Positions 8,464-17,774 of a DNA stretch of 17,774 bases are shown piece after piece. The stretch's first letter is position 1. Each line of letters starts with the position of its first letter. The notes beneath the pieces are model-generated. The model was not told where the DNA came from, made no database searches, and saw only the letters and a list, made by a program, of their open reading frames with translations. Position numbers and translations under genes: made by a program. The DNA comes from Triangularia verruculosa (taxonomy: Eukaryota; Ascomycota; Sordariomycetes; Sordariales; Podosporaceae), in the NCBI GenBank assembly GCA_033296885.1, contig MU864120.1:1-17774 (forward strand), written 5' to 3'.

Positions 8464-9717
8464 TTAACCCAACCACAAGATACTGTCTAGGTATGGATCA
8501 TTCCACATGAGTTCCGGGCAGGGCTTATCTAGGGGGTATAGAGCTAGGTTACCACTATAGGATAGGCCCATGTCACCAAGAAGCTGTTCGAACCAACCGT
8601 TAAGAAACATCATCAGTAGCATCAACAACCATGTACCGACTGCACCCATTCCTATCATCAGTGCATTGAAGCCTGAAATCACCAATAAGCCAAGAACCCG
8701 ACGTGGCCATCCAGCGCTTGCCCTGATACCCAGGTACGTCTTGATTGATTTATACAAATCTTCTGCCTCCCAACATATGAGAACAATGGCAGTGACTATC
8801 GGGGCGACGAACAACCCCAAACCGGCCCCCGCATAGAGGAATTGTACTGCGTTCGTTGTGAAGAACTCTCTTTTTAACGATTCCCACCTGGAAACATAGA
8901 TTGAATCCGTCCTGAGAACGCCACAGATCACTGCCGCTATTGCAAGGTTTTTGAGCAGTCTCCACGGATGGTAGAGATCGGGGGATTCCTCGGCGGCGGC
9001 GTCTAATTCCCTGTGACAGCTGTCCCTAAAGAACAAGGCAACCTTGTCGAGAGTTGTTCTATCGCCGCCAGGAACGCTTTTGTCGAACAATGGGAGGTGT
9101 AGGATGTGGCAGATGCGCAGAAACCCCACGAGAACGCCTCCGCAGGCTAGCTCAAACATTCGTTGGTCCATTGGTGCTACTGCATCGTGATGAATTCGAC
9201 GAAAGTAGAGGATGATAGTTCCTATACACTGGGCAATAAACATGAGAGTTACGAAGACGCTCCCGATGATGCCCATGTTGCGCTCGGATGTTGAATGTCT
9301 CAGGGCCGGCCCATCGTCGGATGTGATGACTGTCGATAATGAGGAGTATGTTCGCCGTGGTATTTTTCCAAATAGATGACGCAAAGCTCGTATCAATTCT
9401 TGGTTGGGGCTCATCTCTGTCCAATCGGGATCGGGGCGGTATTGAGCCAGCAGTCGCTGAATGGCATGGACCGACAAGATGCTCGTGATGCCAACAACAT
9501 ACTTGAAGACAAAATTAAGGGGCGCGAAATAGAAAAGTATTGGAGTGAAAGATATGTTTGTTCGGTCCCTCGTTTGAATGAAACGGCAGTAGAAGGTGAG
9601 AATGGTGATGGTAAGGACAGCGAATTTCAGGGAGAGTGCCAAGTCGCCACGGCGGCCCTCGAGAGGACATGCGATTTCTTCTGGATTGAGAAGCTCGGGA
9701 CCTTCATTGTAGGCCAT
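8464..9717 (-). CDS. multi-span membrane protein, family not recognised
   Basis: A single-exon gene of 417 aa. I start at the ATG at 9717, which has a strong ACCATGG context; the open frame runs 22 codons further upstream without an ATG. Hydrophobic stretches suggest about seven membrane spans, near residues 27-44, 55-86 (one long or two short), 148-172, 186-208, 257-270, 291-316 and 341-375. The loop at 91-147 is polar and rich in Ser/Thr, and the loop at 211-256 is charged (DAAAEESPD). There is no signal peptide and no transporter or receptor signature I can name. It lies tail-to-tail with the esterase (120 bp apart) and is divergent from the large gene across 715 bp. Likely a fungus-restricted protein; function unknown. 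Confidence 0.75.
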   Translation of the reverse strand: MAYNEGPELLNPEEIACPLEGRRGDLALSLKFAVLTITILTFYCRFIQTRDRTNISFTPILFYFAPLNFVFKYVVGITSILSVHAIQRLLAQYRPDPDWTEMSPNQELIRALRHLFGKIPRRTYSSLSTVITSDDGPALRHSTSERNMGIIGSVFVTLMFIAQCIGTIILYFRRIHHDAVAPMDQRMFELACGGVLVGFLRICHILHLPLFDKSVPGGDRTTLDKVALFFRDSCHRELDAAAEESPDLYHPWRLLKNLAIAAVICGVLRTDSIYVSRWESLKREFFTTNAVQFLYAGAGLGLFVAPIVTAIVLICWEAEDLYKSIKTYLGIRASAGWPRRVLGLLVISGFNALMIGMGAVGTWLLMLLMMFLNGWFEQLLGDMGLSYSGNLALYPLDKPCPELMWNDPYLDSILWLG

Positions 9718-10432
9718 GGTGCAAAGTGAGGTACTTGAGATGAGATGAGGTTGATAGAGCCTCCTCACCTGGGCGAGGGGCACCTGTGCGTCTATTTCAG
9801 CATCAAGTTGGTTCGTCTGAGAATAGTGGCTTGGCAGCTGAGGCCTGCATCGCCTTCAAACTATTGGAGCGAAGGCTGCATCTGCCGCTATCACATCACA
9901 TCGCACCACTGCCACGTAGGCACCTGGAGAATCGAGTTATGATTCATCTGCTTGGAGGGATAAAAATGCTATTGTTATAATGCAAACATCGGTCTCGGCC
10001 CGACGTGCCTTCAGTTGGCAGGCACGAATGGCAGGCGACCAATCAGAAGCCCCAAGACTTGCTACTGTAATCACCCAGCTACAGCTGGTAGAGAGGCACA
10101 TTGACTTCAGGAATTGAATCGACACAAACCTTTGTCATGGGCATTGCCCGTTCCGGAGACAATGTGCAGAATCGCCATGTTCGCAAGCAGCCATGGTTTC
10201 TTTGTTCTGGATCCCCAGCCCAATGGCCCTCTTGGTGAGCACCACCGTATTTTCATGCGAGAACAAAGGAGGAATGAAGAAGCTCTTGCAATACTCACAC
10301 GCTCACTTGTTTACTGGCGCCGCTTTGTTTCTAACCCTCGATATTTCCTTCCGCCTATCTAGGACTCGAGACTACACGATCCACTTCACGCTCTCCTACC
10401 TGAACTAACACACCACAGTTCAAGTCACCAGC
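9718..10432. promoter_or_regulatory. shared divergent promoter region
   Basis: These 715 bases lie between two divergent ATGs (membrane protein leftward, large gene rightward) and must carry both promoters. A CCAAT box is at 10039-10043, and an inverted repeat GTGCCT/AGGCAC lies near 10008-10026. Short open frames on both strands (such as 10114-10362) lack protein-like composition and are not called. The large gene's ATG at 10433 has A at -3. Confidence 0.5.
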
Positions 10433-13400
10433 ATGTTTCGAACAATTTGGGACAATCTTGTGTGGGTGTGGAGCGGGGTTCCAAGGCAACAAGAGGAAGA
10501 GCGGCCACCGCCGCCCAGAACGCCACCCCCTCAACCTCGGAGCCCTTTTGTTACCCCTAAAATACCAGGAAACTATCCCAAGACGCCCCAGTCTCAGCGC
10601 GCCGGTCCCTCCCCCCGTCAGCCAGACGAGGTCCCGCCGCTAGCAATTCAAGTCAGGCCAACAAACTCGGTTCCAAATCTCAATCCACTCCTAAAACCAG
10701 TCTCGTTCCGATCGCAATATTGGCAGCAAAGAAAGCGCGATGATGAGGCAGACTTCGAACGAATACGAGTCAAGAGGCTCAGAATTAGAGATCCGGGTTT
10801 GGCATACAATGAATGGGGTGACGCAATTGGAACTCAAGAATGGTTGAACCAGATTAGAGCGCCGGATGAGCAGGTGAATGTTCCGAACCGGTTCCACGCC
10901 ATCCGCGAGCAGTTCAGGGAGAAGCTGCAAATGATTTCTGCCCTTCACGAGAGCGGGTTGAAGAAAGACGGGATGGAGACCCTTATTCTCCAAAACTTTA
11001 CGCCAATGCAGCAGTACAAAATTTGGAAGCTCCAGCCTGCGAGGGTGCCCAAGAATCGCGTCGCGGCCCTGATCCAACAGGAAGATTCGGCAAGTTTTGA
11101 CAGGCTGAAGAAAGGCTTTGGCAGCATTTACCCCGATGAGGAGGATGTACAGTGGAGCCTGCCCGCAAAGTTCGCCATGATTTACATGGGATTGCCCGTC
11201 CCGGCGCCATTTCCAAATCAGCCTGGGAATGTGGACGAGGATCACATCGAAAAGGACGAACACACCATAGTCCGCCATCTCCGAGAGGACAAGCTGTTTT
11301 TCTTGAATGATTTTCAAAAGATTCTTGAAGACCACCCTAGTATGTGTCATCAGTTTGGTGTTTATTTTCTTCTTGTCCTTCTTCTTCTCTTTCTCTTCTT
11401 GGACTGTCCATGGAAGCTGGGCTTACTGACTTGTCACAATAGAAGGTCATCGGGAGCGTAGTATCTGGTGGGAGGCAGGGGCACCCAATAGAATTCTCCT
11501 AAGGAGGAGAACCGGACCGCCAAAACTGGAAGGACCTAAATTCGGCGAGTGGGACGAATGGCCCGGGAGCGTAGATCCAAACCGCTATCCTTTGGAGGAT
11601 CGAGGGGAACCCGTGTGGCTGAATAATGCCCAAGGCAAGGGTCAGTTGCGAAGAGGCCAATTCGAGGAGGAAGCATTGGAGGAAATGGAGGTGGCGTCAG
11701 ACGTGGACTCTAACATGGAGTCCGAGGTCTTTGAGGACCTGTTGCTTCGTTACGGAGGCTTGGGAGACGACTCTGATCTGGAGGATGTAGTCTTTGCCAG
11801 AATGATGGATGCCGGAGACTTCGGTCTCGGAGGTGAGGTATCAGAAGGAGCCTCTGATGCGAATCTACGCGGTGGGGCTTTGGATGAAAACTCCGACGTG
11901 GAAATGGGCGAGGCCGATCAAGATCTGCACCTCCGAGGCGGTGTCGTGGCACTTGGTGGAATCTTCGGCAAATTGGAGGCACAACCACCACAGTCTTATC
12001 TCAAAGATGCCCAGGATCGATGGAGACTGCATGGGGAAAAGATCACAAGTTTTAGGGCGACAGTTGGCCCTCTGGAAAAACAGTTCAAGGGCAAGGACAC
12101 ACTTCAACCGGGAAAATCCCAGATGATTCCTCTTTACGGATATCAGGGTGTCGTCTGGTTCCGTCGTGGCATCTTCAACAGTTTTGTGGACGCTGTTGAC
12201 CGTCTCCTCGGCCTTGACAACAGAGCTGGCGTGACTTACAACCTCTACTTATTCGACAGAAAGCAAAACTACCAAGATAACAAGGTGAGAGATGCCTTCC
12301 TTGCCAATATCCAGTACCACAGTTGCACGGTATCTTGCAAAGGTGTCGGTGATTACGAGGGCGACCGTAATGCCTTCAACTGGATGTGCTACCAGATCGA
12401 CAGGAAATATACTGCGAAAGACGGGCCGTACTTTACCAAGCTCGTCCCCTTTGTGGCTGGGCCAAATGACCCGATCCCCTGGACATGGGAACCAAAGCCT
12501 GAACACCACATCGGGATGTTGACTTTGGAGTGGCCAGCAAATAGCTTGCGAGCTAGACCAGATGTTGCCTACCTGCGGTTGCCCAAGAATAACAAGGACC
12601 GTAATTTCTTCACCAACCAGTACGGCCCGTGGATGCAACAGATATGCCGTCTACTTGTCCCAGGACGCATCACCGATCGCCCAGGCAGACCCGCCATCCC
12701 GGATGCGCTCATCACCGTCCACAGAAACACAAAGGATGAGGCCGGCAATCCAATTAAGAAACCGGTGTCCTATGGAGGTCTGGCTTTCAACCATTCAAAC
12801 TGGAACAGTATTATCCCCAAGCTCCTGAAGCAGCCCGATGGAATGAAGGCGGTAGCACTTCAAGCATACGGCCCCAAAAATCAAATAACCAAAGATGGCA
12901 AGGTTCAACTTACCGATCGTTGGCATATTTTCCTCCCTGGCTTTTATTTGCAATACGATGGCTCAGAGAACCACTGGCACCTACTACACAAAGATCTCAG
13001 TGTTTCAACCACGGTCGTCAAAAGGCTTCTTGGTCCGTTGATGAATACAGATATCTGGACGAAAGTCGGGAAATTGAGCGAATCGTTGATAGCGCTCGAG
13101 GTTTTCTTTCCCGGTGACAGGTTCTTTGGACCGCACTTTGGATCGCAGCCTGTTGCTGACGACTCAGACTCTCCGCAGTCAATGTTCGTCGATCTGCAAA
13201 ACGAACCTGGGGTGGACTCGGCGGAACAGCTAGGGCAAGAGTCCATAGAGAGGTTCCAGCCAGTCATCAACGAATTCAAGAAGATAAAGGCAAAGATTGA
13301 GAAGCTGGCCGCCACAGCTCCCAAGGCACCAGAAGGCGTCAAGCCTCTTGAGCCTCTCAGCATATTTCCTCAATTCATTTCGTTGCGCCCGATCTGGCGT

Positions 13401-16400
13401 ACATATCGTTTCCGGGACGAATCGGATGGCAATAGTGAGGCAGTTAATGCCAAAGAGCCTATTTGGGAGCTCTCTCTAAAGAGGGTTCGCCATTATGTAG
13501 GTGAGGTTCTGTCTAAAGGTGCGAAAACAGGTGCCTTTGACAGTACCAACAACTGGTTCAGCATCAAACAGGGGCTCAATGACGGCATCGATGATTTTGC
13601 CACCATTCTTGTCGACCCTTCAATGACTGAAACCGAATGGGAGGTAGCCCGAAGGCTGATTGTCCATTCAAATCTGCGTGTTTCACCGGTCAAGCAAGAA
13701 ACATTGCCGCAATTCGGCGATATCAACAAGGAGCAACCATTCGGGTATCGAAATATCTACGACAACACTCCGAGGGAGGCCCTATGGCGAAAGTCTAACC
13801 CTCCTCTGTTTACTAGCAACTTCGACTGGCAGTTGTATCAGTCATCGCCAATCCAAAGTCTTCCGACAATGCAGCCCTGGACGCCGCAGCGCAAGGTTCC
13901 ACCAGTGACACAAAATTATGCGCTCCCAAAGGAGTATGTTGTCGTCGTGCCGCCTGATCCGCCGGCCAAGGTCGACAAGCTCACTCCAGCTCCCCTAGCT
14001 GAGCCTGTCATTCCTGCGACGCCGACCCAGGGGGCGCGGCAGAGAGCATCCAGGCCGAAGCCAGTCAAGAAGCCAGTCATGAGGGCGGCCAAGAGGCCCG
14101 TCAAGAAGCCCGTCAAGAAGCCAGTCAAGAGGCCAGTCATGACGCCATCTCCATCCAAGCGGCGAACCAAGACATCCATGGAAAAGAAAAAGAAAAAGAC
14201 AAAGAAAAAGCGCAACAAGGGCATTAGCAAAAAGCCCTCGCCCGCTAAGAGCAATGTTGCCAACCCCTATGGTCCCGGTGCTGTCTCTCCGGAATTCGTT
14301 GCCCGCCTCCAAGCACGCTCCGCTACTAGAGAAAAGGATAGTGCTACCAAGCCGAAGACCACCACCGTGGCAACGCCGAAGAAGAATCATCCAGCTCCGG
14401 TGCCCGATTACTTGATGTGGGAGGCACCCGTGCCTCCTAAGCCAAAGCCAGACATCAACGTTGTTGCCAAGGTGGCGTACTGGCAAGGAATCCATGCTGC
14501 CAACGCGGCAGCCCACAATGCTGCTGTGAACCCCCGCGAGGAAACATTGGATGAGCTTTTTGAGAAGGCTCAGGCAGAAGTCGCCGGAACGACGGCGGCT
14601 GCCACTGCCGCCGCCGCCGGTGATAAGCCCACGATTGTCCCCGTCGCGCAACCCGATGTCCCGCTTGAGACGGTGTACGGCACCGCGGAAGCCCAGAAGA
14701 ACCTCGACATCCTCACCAAAGCAAAGCAACTCTTCTCCACCAAACTCCCTCCCGGAGCACTGCCCCCCATCGATCCAACCGATCTCGTCGTCCCTCCGCC
14801 CGTGATCCAACCCGTGATCACCGCCACCACCCCCCGCGGCCAAACCGCAGGCGATCAAAAGATCACCCAAGTCGGGATAGTCCCCTACACCCTCCCTCCA
14901 TCTACCCTCCCCTCCATCGTCCGAGACCCCGAAATCCAAAAGCACGCCCTCGAGAGCAAGCAATGCCCCTTCTTCGGCTGCTACCACCCCGTCCTGCGAA
15001 CCCCAGAAACAGCAGTCGACCACTTCCGCAAAGTCCACGGGGGCCAGCAGTGCGCCCAATGCTGGCAGCGCCTCGACAAATCCTGGGATTCCGCGCAATG
15101 GGAAGAGCACTTCGCCTCGCAATCACACGTGGACTACTTGATTAACTGGTCCAAGGCTGAGCCCCCTACACCTCAACGGGTTGTCAACCCGCCGTACTAT
15201 CATCCCATCGGCGCCGGCGGTAGTTATGATATGGACCTGCTGACGGCAATGCCGTTCAGTGTGTATGATCCGCTGGTGGTCGACCCGTGGAAGGTTCCGG
15301 GGACGCCGCAGCCTCCTTCGGCGATGAAGAAGAAGAGGAAGGCGCCGGCTGAGCTGGGCTCGGATGATTCGGCTGCGACTGAGGATCTGGTTGCGCCGCA
15401 GAGGGAGAGTTTCGGGATGATATTGACGGCGACGGAGACGGCGAGGTTGAAGTCGAAGCAGGTGGGGCGGTTGGTGCCGCTTAGGAGGCCGTCTAGGCCG
15501 TCTGGGTTTGGGTTTGGGCTTGATGGGGCTTATGATGAGGAGGACTTTTATGAGGAGAGTTCGGCTTCTGATGAGGAGGATGAGGACGAGGATGTGGAGG
15601 AGGATGATGATGATGATGATGACGACGACGATGATGATGATGATCCGGGGGAGGAAGGCGCGGAGGAGGAGGCCGACGCCGACGAGGATGGTGGCGAGGA
15701 TGCCCCGGTGCCGGGTGACACGGAAGATAATTCGTTTGTTATCGACGAGGAGGAGGAGGAGGAGCCGGAGGAGCCGGAGCCGGAGCCGGAGCCGGAAGCG
15801 GACGAGGGACCATACACAACTCAAGGTGCGTACAGTCCCAGAACGCGGCGCCACTTATGGGGGAGAGATTTCCAAGGATCTGTTGTGGCACAGCTGGAAC
15901 ATCGGGAGAATCTTCGCCAAGGGTTTCCTCAGGCAGCACCATCCTGGAAGTTTCGACGGGTCATGGAAGGGCTGGCCCATGGAGGAACGAAGGAGGACGG
16001 GTTGCGGAGGACTAGGACCAGACCGCACCTTGCTAGAGACGGAGAGGATCGTTTTAAACCCGATTTTCCAGAAGGTGATTGGAGTGATAGTGACGATTAT
16101 GATGAGGATGATGGTGGGGACCTTGGTGTTGCGAATTCTCAGTCACCCCAAGAACCTCGGTCGCCTCAAGAACCTCGGTCGCCTCAAGAACCTCAGTCGC
16201 CTCAAGAGCCGCAAGAGCCTGAAAAGTCCCCACGGCGTTATCCACCAACCCCACACCCAAAGAAACGTAAAAGGAAGAGGCGCGACAACGACCCTAACTA
16301 CGTACCCAGCGGTGAAACGTCAGAATCAGATATTCAAGTTAGCGATAGAGGGGAGAAATCACCTGAATTTGAGGATCCAGCTCTGTCGCCTGGCGGCACA

Positions 16401-17473
16401 CACTTCCTGACCCCCAAAGATAAGGTAAATAGGAAGCGACCAAGGCCGGATACCAGCACTGGCTCGCCGGCGAATGATAAGCGGGAACATAAGAAACCAA
16501 AGACGGATTCCAAGGGCGAAGGAAAGAAAAGGGGAAGAAATGACGCCAGTACCGGCGACGGAGGAAGTGGCGGGCGGTTAAAAAAGAAGCCGAGGACGGA
16601 CAGTGATGGCGAATACCAACTCGATCCGGAGGAGGAAGCACGAATTAATCAGGAGGATGCCGACCTGGAGATCGAGTTCAACCAAATGGCAAAGTGGGAA
16701 GATAGTATCGACGCCATCAGAGCGCAGGACCCAGCAGACCAGTGGCTCAGTGTGCAGAGTAAATTGGACCAACTCATAACGGAGCGCAATTTCCAGAAGG
16801 GCCAGTGGCTGGCGTTGAGTAACAAGTCTAAAACAGAACCTTTGACTGAGTAAGCCTGCTATACATTCCCCTCTGTTTGCCGAAGGCTAACAAAGAGAAA
16901 AACAGCAAGGAAAAACAAACTGCCAAAATCATCAAATTTAAAGTCAAAGAAGTCTTGGCAGGGCATATTGAGGACTGTCGACGGGTGTAAGTTTCCCTGT
17001 TCCAAAGACCACAGTCCAAGCGCATCGACACTAACCCGATTACTTCTTGTCTTAGACTCAAACATTTAGAAAGCAGGTATCCGGAGGTCGCAGATCTCAG
17101 GAATCAAGCGCAAGAAGAGGAAGAGCGACCTGATGATCCCACGTTCGTCACGGGGGCGAAGAAGGCGAGGCTTCTCAGCTTTGCGGAACCGTTGGAGAGA
17201 GGTCCGTCCCAGCCCGGGGAGCATCACACCGTCACATCGGCTCTCAAGCAGAGGCAAGAGGCGCCTTATGGACACCCGTGGACGCCGTTCTTGGATATGA
17301 TGAGAAATGCGGACGGAACGAGTGGGCAGGATTACGATTATGATCTCGACGAGTTTTTGGGGCTGCTGCCGGGGGAGGGTGGTGATTATGATGCTTATGA
17401 TGATGGCGATGCACTGGGTGCCGAGAACTCTGCTTGGCCCGGTTTTGATTCCGATAACTCTTACTTTGCCTGA
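10433..17473 (+). CDS. very large modular protein, unrecognised; putative nuclear factor
   Basis: Predicted exons 10433-11339, 11443-16849, 16906-16986 and 17056-17473, giving 2270 aa. Introns (11340-11442, 16850-16905, 16987-17055) have GTATGT, GTAAGC and GTAAGT donors; the first two have CTGAC and CTAAC branch sites. All exons join in frame, which supports the model. Layout: Pro-rich start (20-75); charged helical part (95-300); acidic segment with two LRGG motifs (444-447, 466-469); long globular region with many Trp, Tyr and Phe (about 500-1080), not assigned; KKPV/KRPV repeats and a KKKKKTKKKR run (1173-1228), nuclear-localisation-like; Ala-rich part; two C2H2-like fingers (1477-1531: CPFFGC with HFRKVH, CAQC with HFASQSH); 14 Asp (1690-1703); Glu and EP repeats (1737-1757); SPQEP repeats (about 1870-1895); basic disordered stretch; charged helix (about 2030-2150); acidic-hydrophobic C terminus (DYDLDEFLGLLP). 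A nuclear chromatin or transcription role is inference. Extra introns inside the 5.4-kb exon cannot be excluded. Confidence 0.8.
14052..14219 (+). repeat. 12-bp KKPV-coding repeats and poly-lysine
   Basis: Inside the large gene, the unit AAGCCAGTCAAG, with variants, recurs from 14052 to 14141 and codes KPVKKPV/KRPV. It is followed by an AAG/AAA-rich stretch ending near 14219 that codes KKKKKTKKKR. The strongly basic protein segment looks like a nuclear localisation or nucleic-acid-contact region. In-frame repeats of this kind often vary in copy number between strains. Confidence 0.75.
15603..15644 (+). repeat. GAT/GAC triplet microsatellite (14 Asp)
   Basis: Fourteen consecutive aspartate codons, mixing GAT and GAC, inside the large gene. 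The tract is flanked by further Glu/Asp-rich sequence (about 15530-15700). The mixed codons suggest either selection on the protein tract or interrupted slippage. Confidence 0.85.
15744..15803 (+). repeat. GAG and GAGCCG repeats (poly-Glu, Glu-Pro)
   Basis: An Asp and six Glu codons are followed by alternating Glu-Pro codons, inside the acidic part of the large protein (residues 1737-1757). Glu-Pro runs form extended, disordered spacers. Simple-sequence origin. Confidence 0.75.
16143..16220 (+). repeat. 18-bp tandem repeat coding SPQEPR/Q
   Basis: About four copies of TCGCCTCAAGAACCTCGG, at 16143, 16161, 16179 and 16197, in frame with the large gene. The last copy is shortened and followed by an extra QEP. 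Copies 2 and 3 differ from each other only at their ends, so this is the youngest repeat in the gene. Each unit contains an SP pair, a possible proline-directed phosphorylation site. Confidence 0.8.
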
Positions 17474-17774
17474 AATATTTCTTCTCTCATTTCTTTGATG
17501 TCGGTAGTTGAGATCTCATAGCAACTCTTTGGGAATTGGATGAAATACTTTTTTGTTCTTGCTGTTGAGTTCAAGGTTGCACTGCCAAGACGGTCCGCTT
17601 CCAGGGCCAAGACGCCAGAACAGCCGCTGAAAATCCGGGGAAAGCTTCTGCTCCACAGCGGCAAAGCACCGCGCTCCCGAGCACGCGGTGGACAAAAAAA
17701 TTGGTACTGCAAAAACCGGTTTCGACCCCTGCTTCACCACCACCACCTACATCACCACCAATTCCAACCACCAA
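17474..17774. other. downstream flank of the large gene, no gene seen
   Basis: This holds the 3' region of the large gene. A seven-base inverted repeat CACCGCG/CGCGGTG lies at 17667-17673 and 17684-17690, and a CACC/ACC-rich stretch runs from about 17735 to the edge. A minus-strand open frame enters from the right edge (17774-17571), but its Gly-rich start is only the complement of that simple repeat, so I do not call it. Confidence 0.5.

Noticed and set aside
9376..9980. Plus-strand ORFs opposite and beside the membrane gene
   Set aside because: They overlap the well-supported minus-strand gene or its promoter and have no protein-like motifs.
15123..15854. Long minus-strand ORF opposite the large gene, and the 375-codon one at 13995-15122
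   Set aside because: Their composition (runs of Ile/Val/Leu or Arg, Gly-rich stretches) is the complement of the Asp/Glu- and Pro/Lys-rich coding strand; shadow frames.
11592..16853. Treating the 1753-codon frame as a complete gene
   Set aside because: It begins with a TTG codon and joins in frame with the upstream exon across a consensus 103-nt intron, and with two further exons downstream.

Overview
The window looks like nuclear DNA of a filamentous ascomycete (Pezizomycotina, most likely a plant-litter-degrading Sordariomycete). The evidence is short introns (51-103 nt) with GTATGT/GTAAGY donors and CTRAC/CTAAC-like branch sites, a fungal FunK1 kinase, a CBM1-carrying carbohydrate esterase, a relic of a fungal NACHT-type NLR gene, and nonsense changes that fit repeat-induced point mutation (RIP, CpA to TpA). 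I ran no computation or database search. Family calls rest on motifs read by eye.

Layout, left to right. Positions 1-1500 hold no convincing gene; they are rich in TACAG/CTGTA words and carry perfect hairpins, notably a pair at 550-622. Positions 1501-3798 (+) encode an apparently intact FunK1-type protein kinase. Positions 3799-6538 are a decayed stretch. It holds a degenerate 15-bp minisatellite (4226-4468) and a broken HST3/HST4-like sirtuin gene on the minus strand (4806-5977) with two in-frame TAG codons and a frameshift. A short fragment of an NLR gene lies on the plus strand (about 5966-6154), and three copies of a ~130-bp TA-rich repeat follow (6156-6538).

Positions 7051-8343 (+) encode a four-exon, secreted CBM1-GDSL esterase (carbohydrate esterase family 16-like), with a TATA-like box and a GGCTAAA (XlnR/Xyr1-type) element upstream. 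Convergent to it at 8464-9717 (-) is an unrecognised multi-span membrane protein. A 715-bp divergent promoter region separates that gene from a very large four-exon gene at 10433-17473 (+), predicted at 2270 aa. That protein has a proline-rich start, a long globular region I cannot assign, lysine-rich nuclear-localisation-like repeats, two C2H2-like zinc fingers, a 14-aspartate run, SPQEP(R/Q) repeats, a charged helical segment and an acidic-hydrophobic C terminus. The last 300 bases hold no supportable gene.

The genes do not form an obvious pathway. The esterase fits plant cell-wall (hemicellulose) breakdown. The kinase, sirtuin relic, NLR relic and repeats fit a fast-evolving accessory region. 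The large gene is the best candidate for something undescribed: its architecture suggests a nuclear DNA- or chromatin-associated protein, but that is inference.
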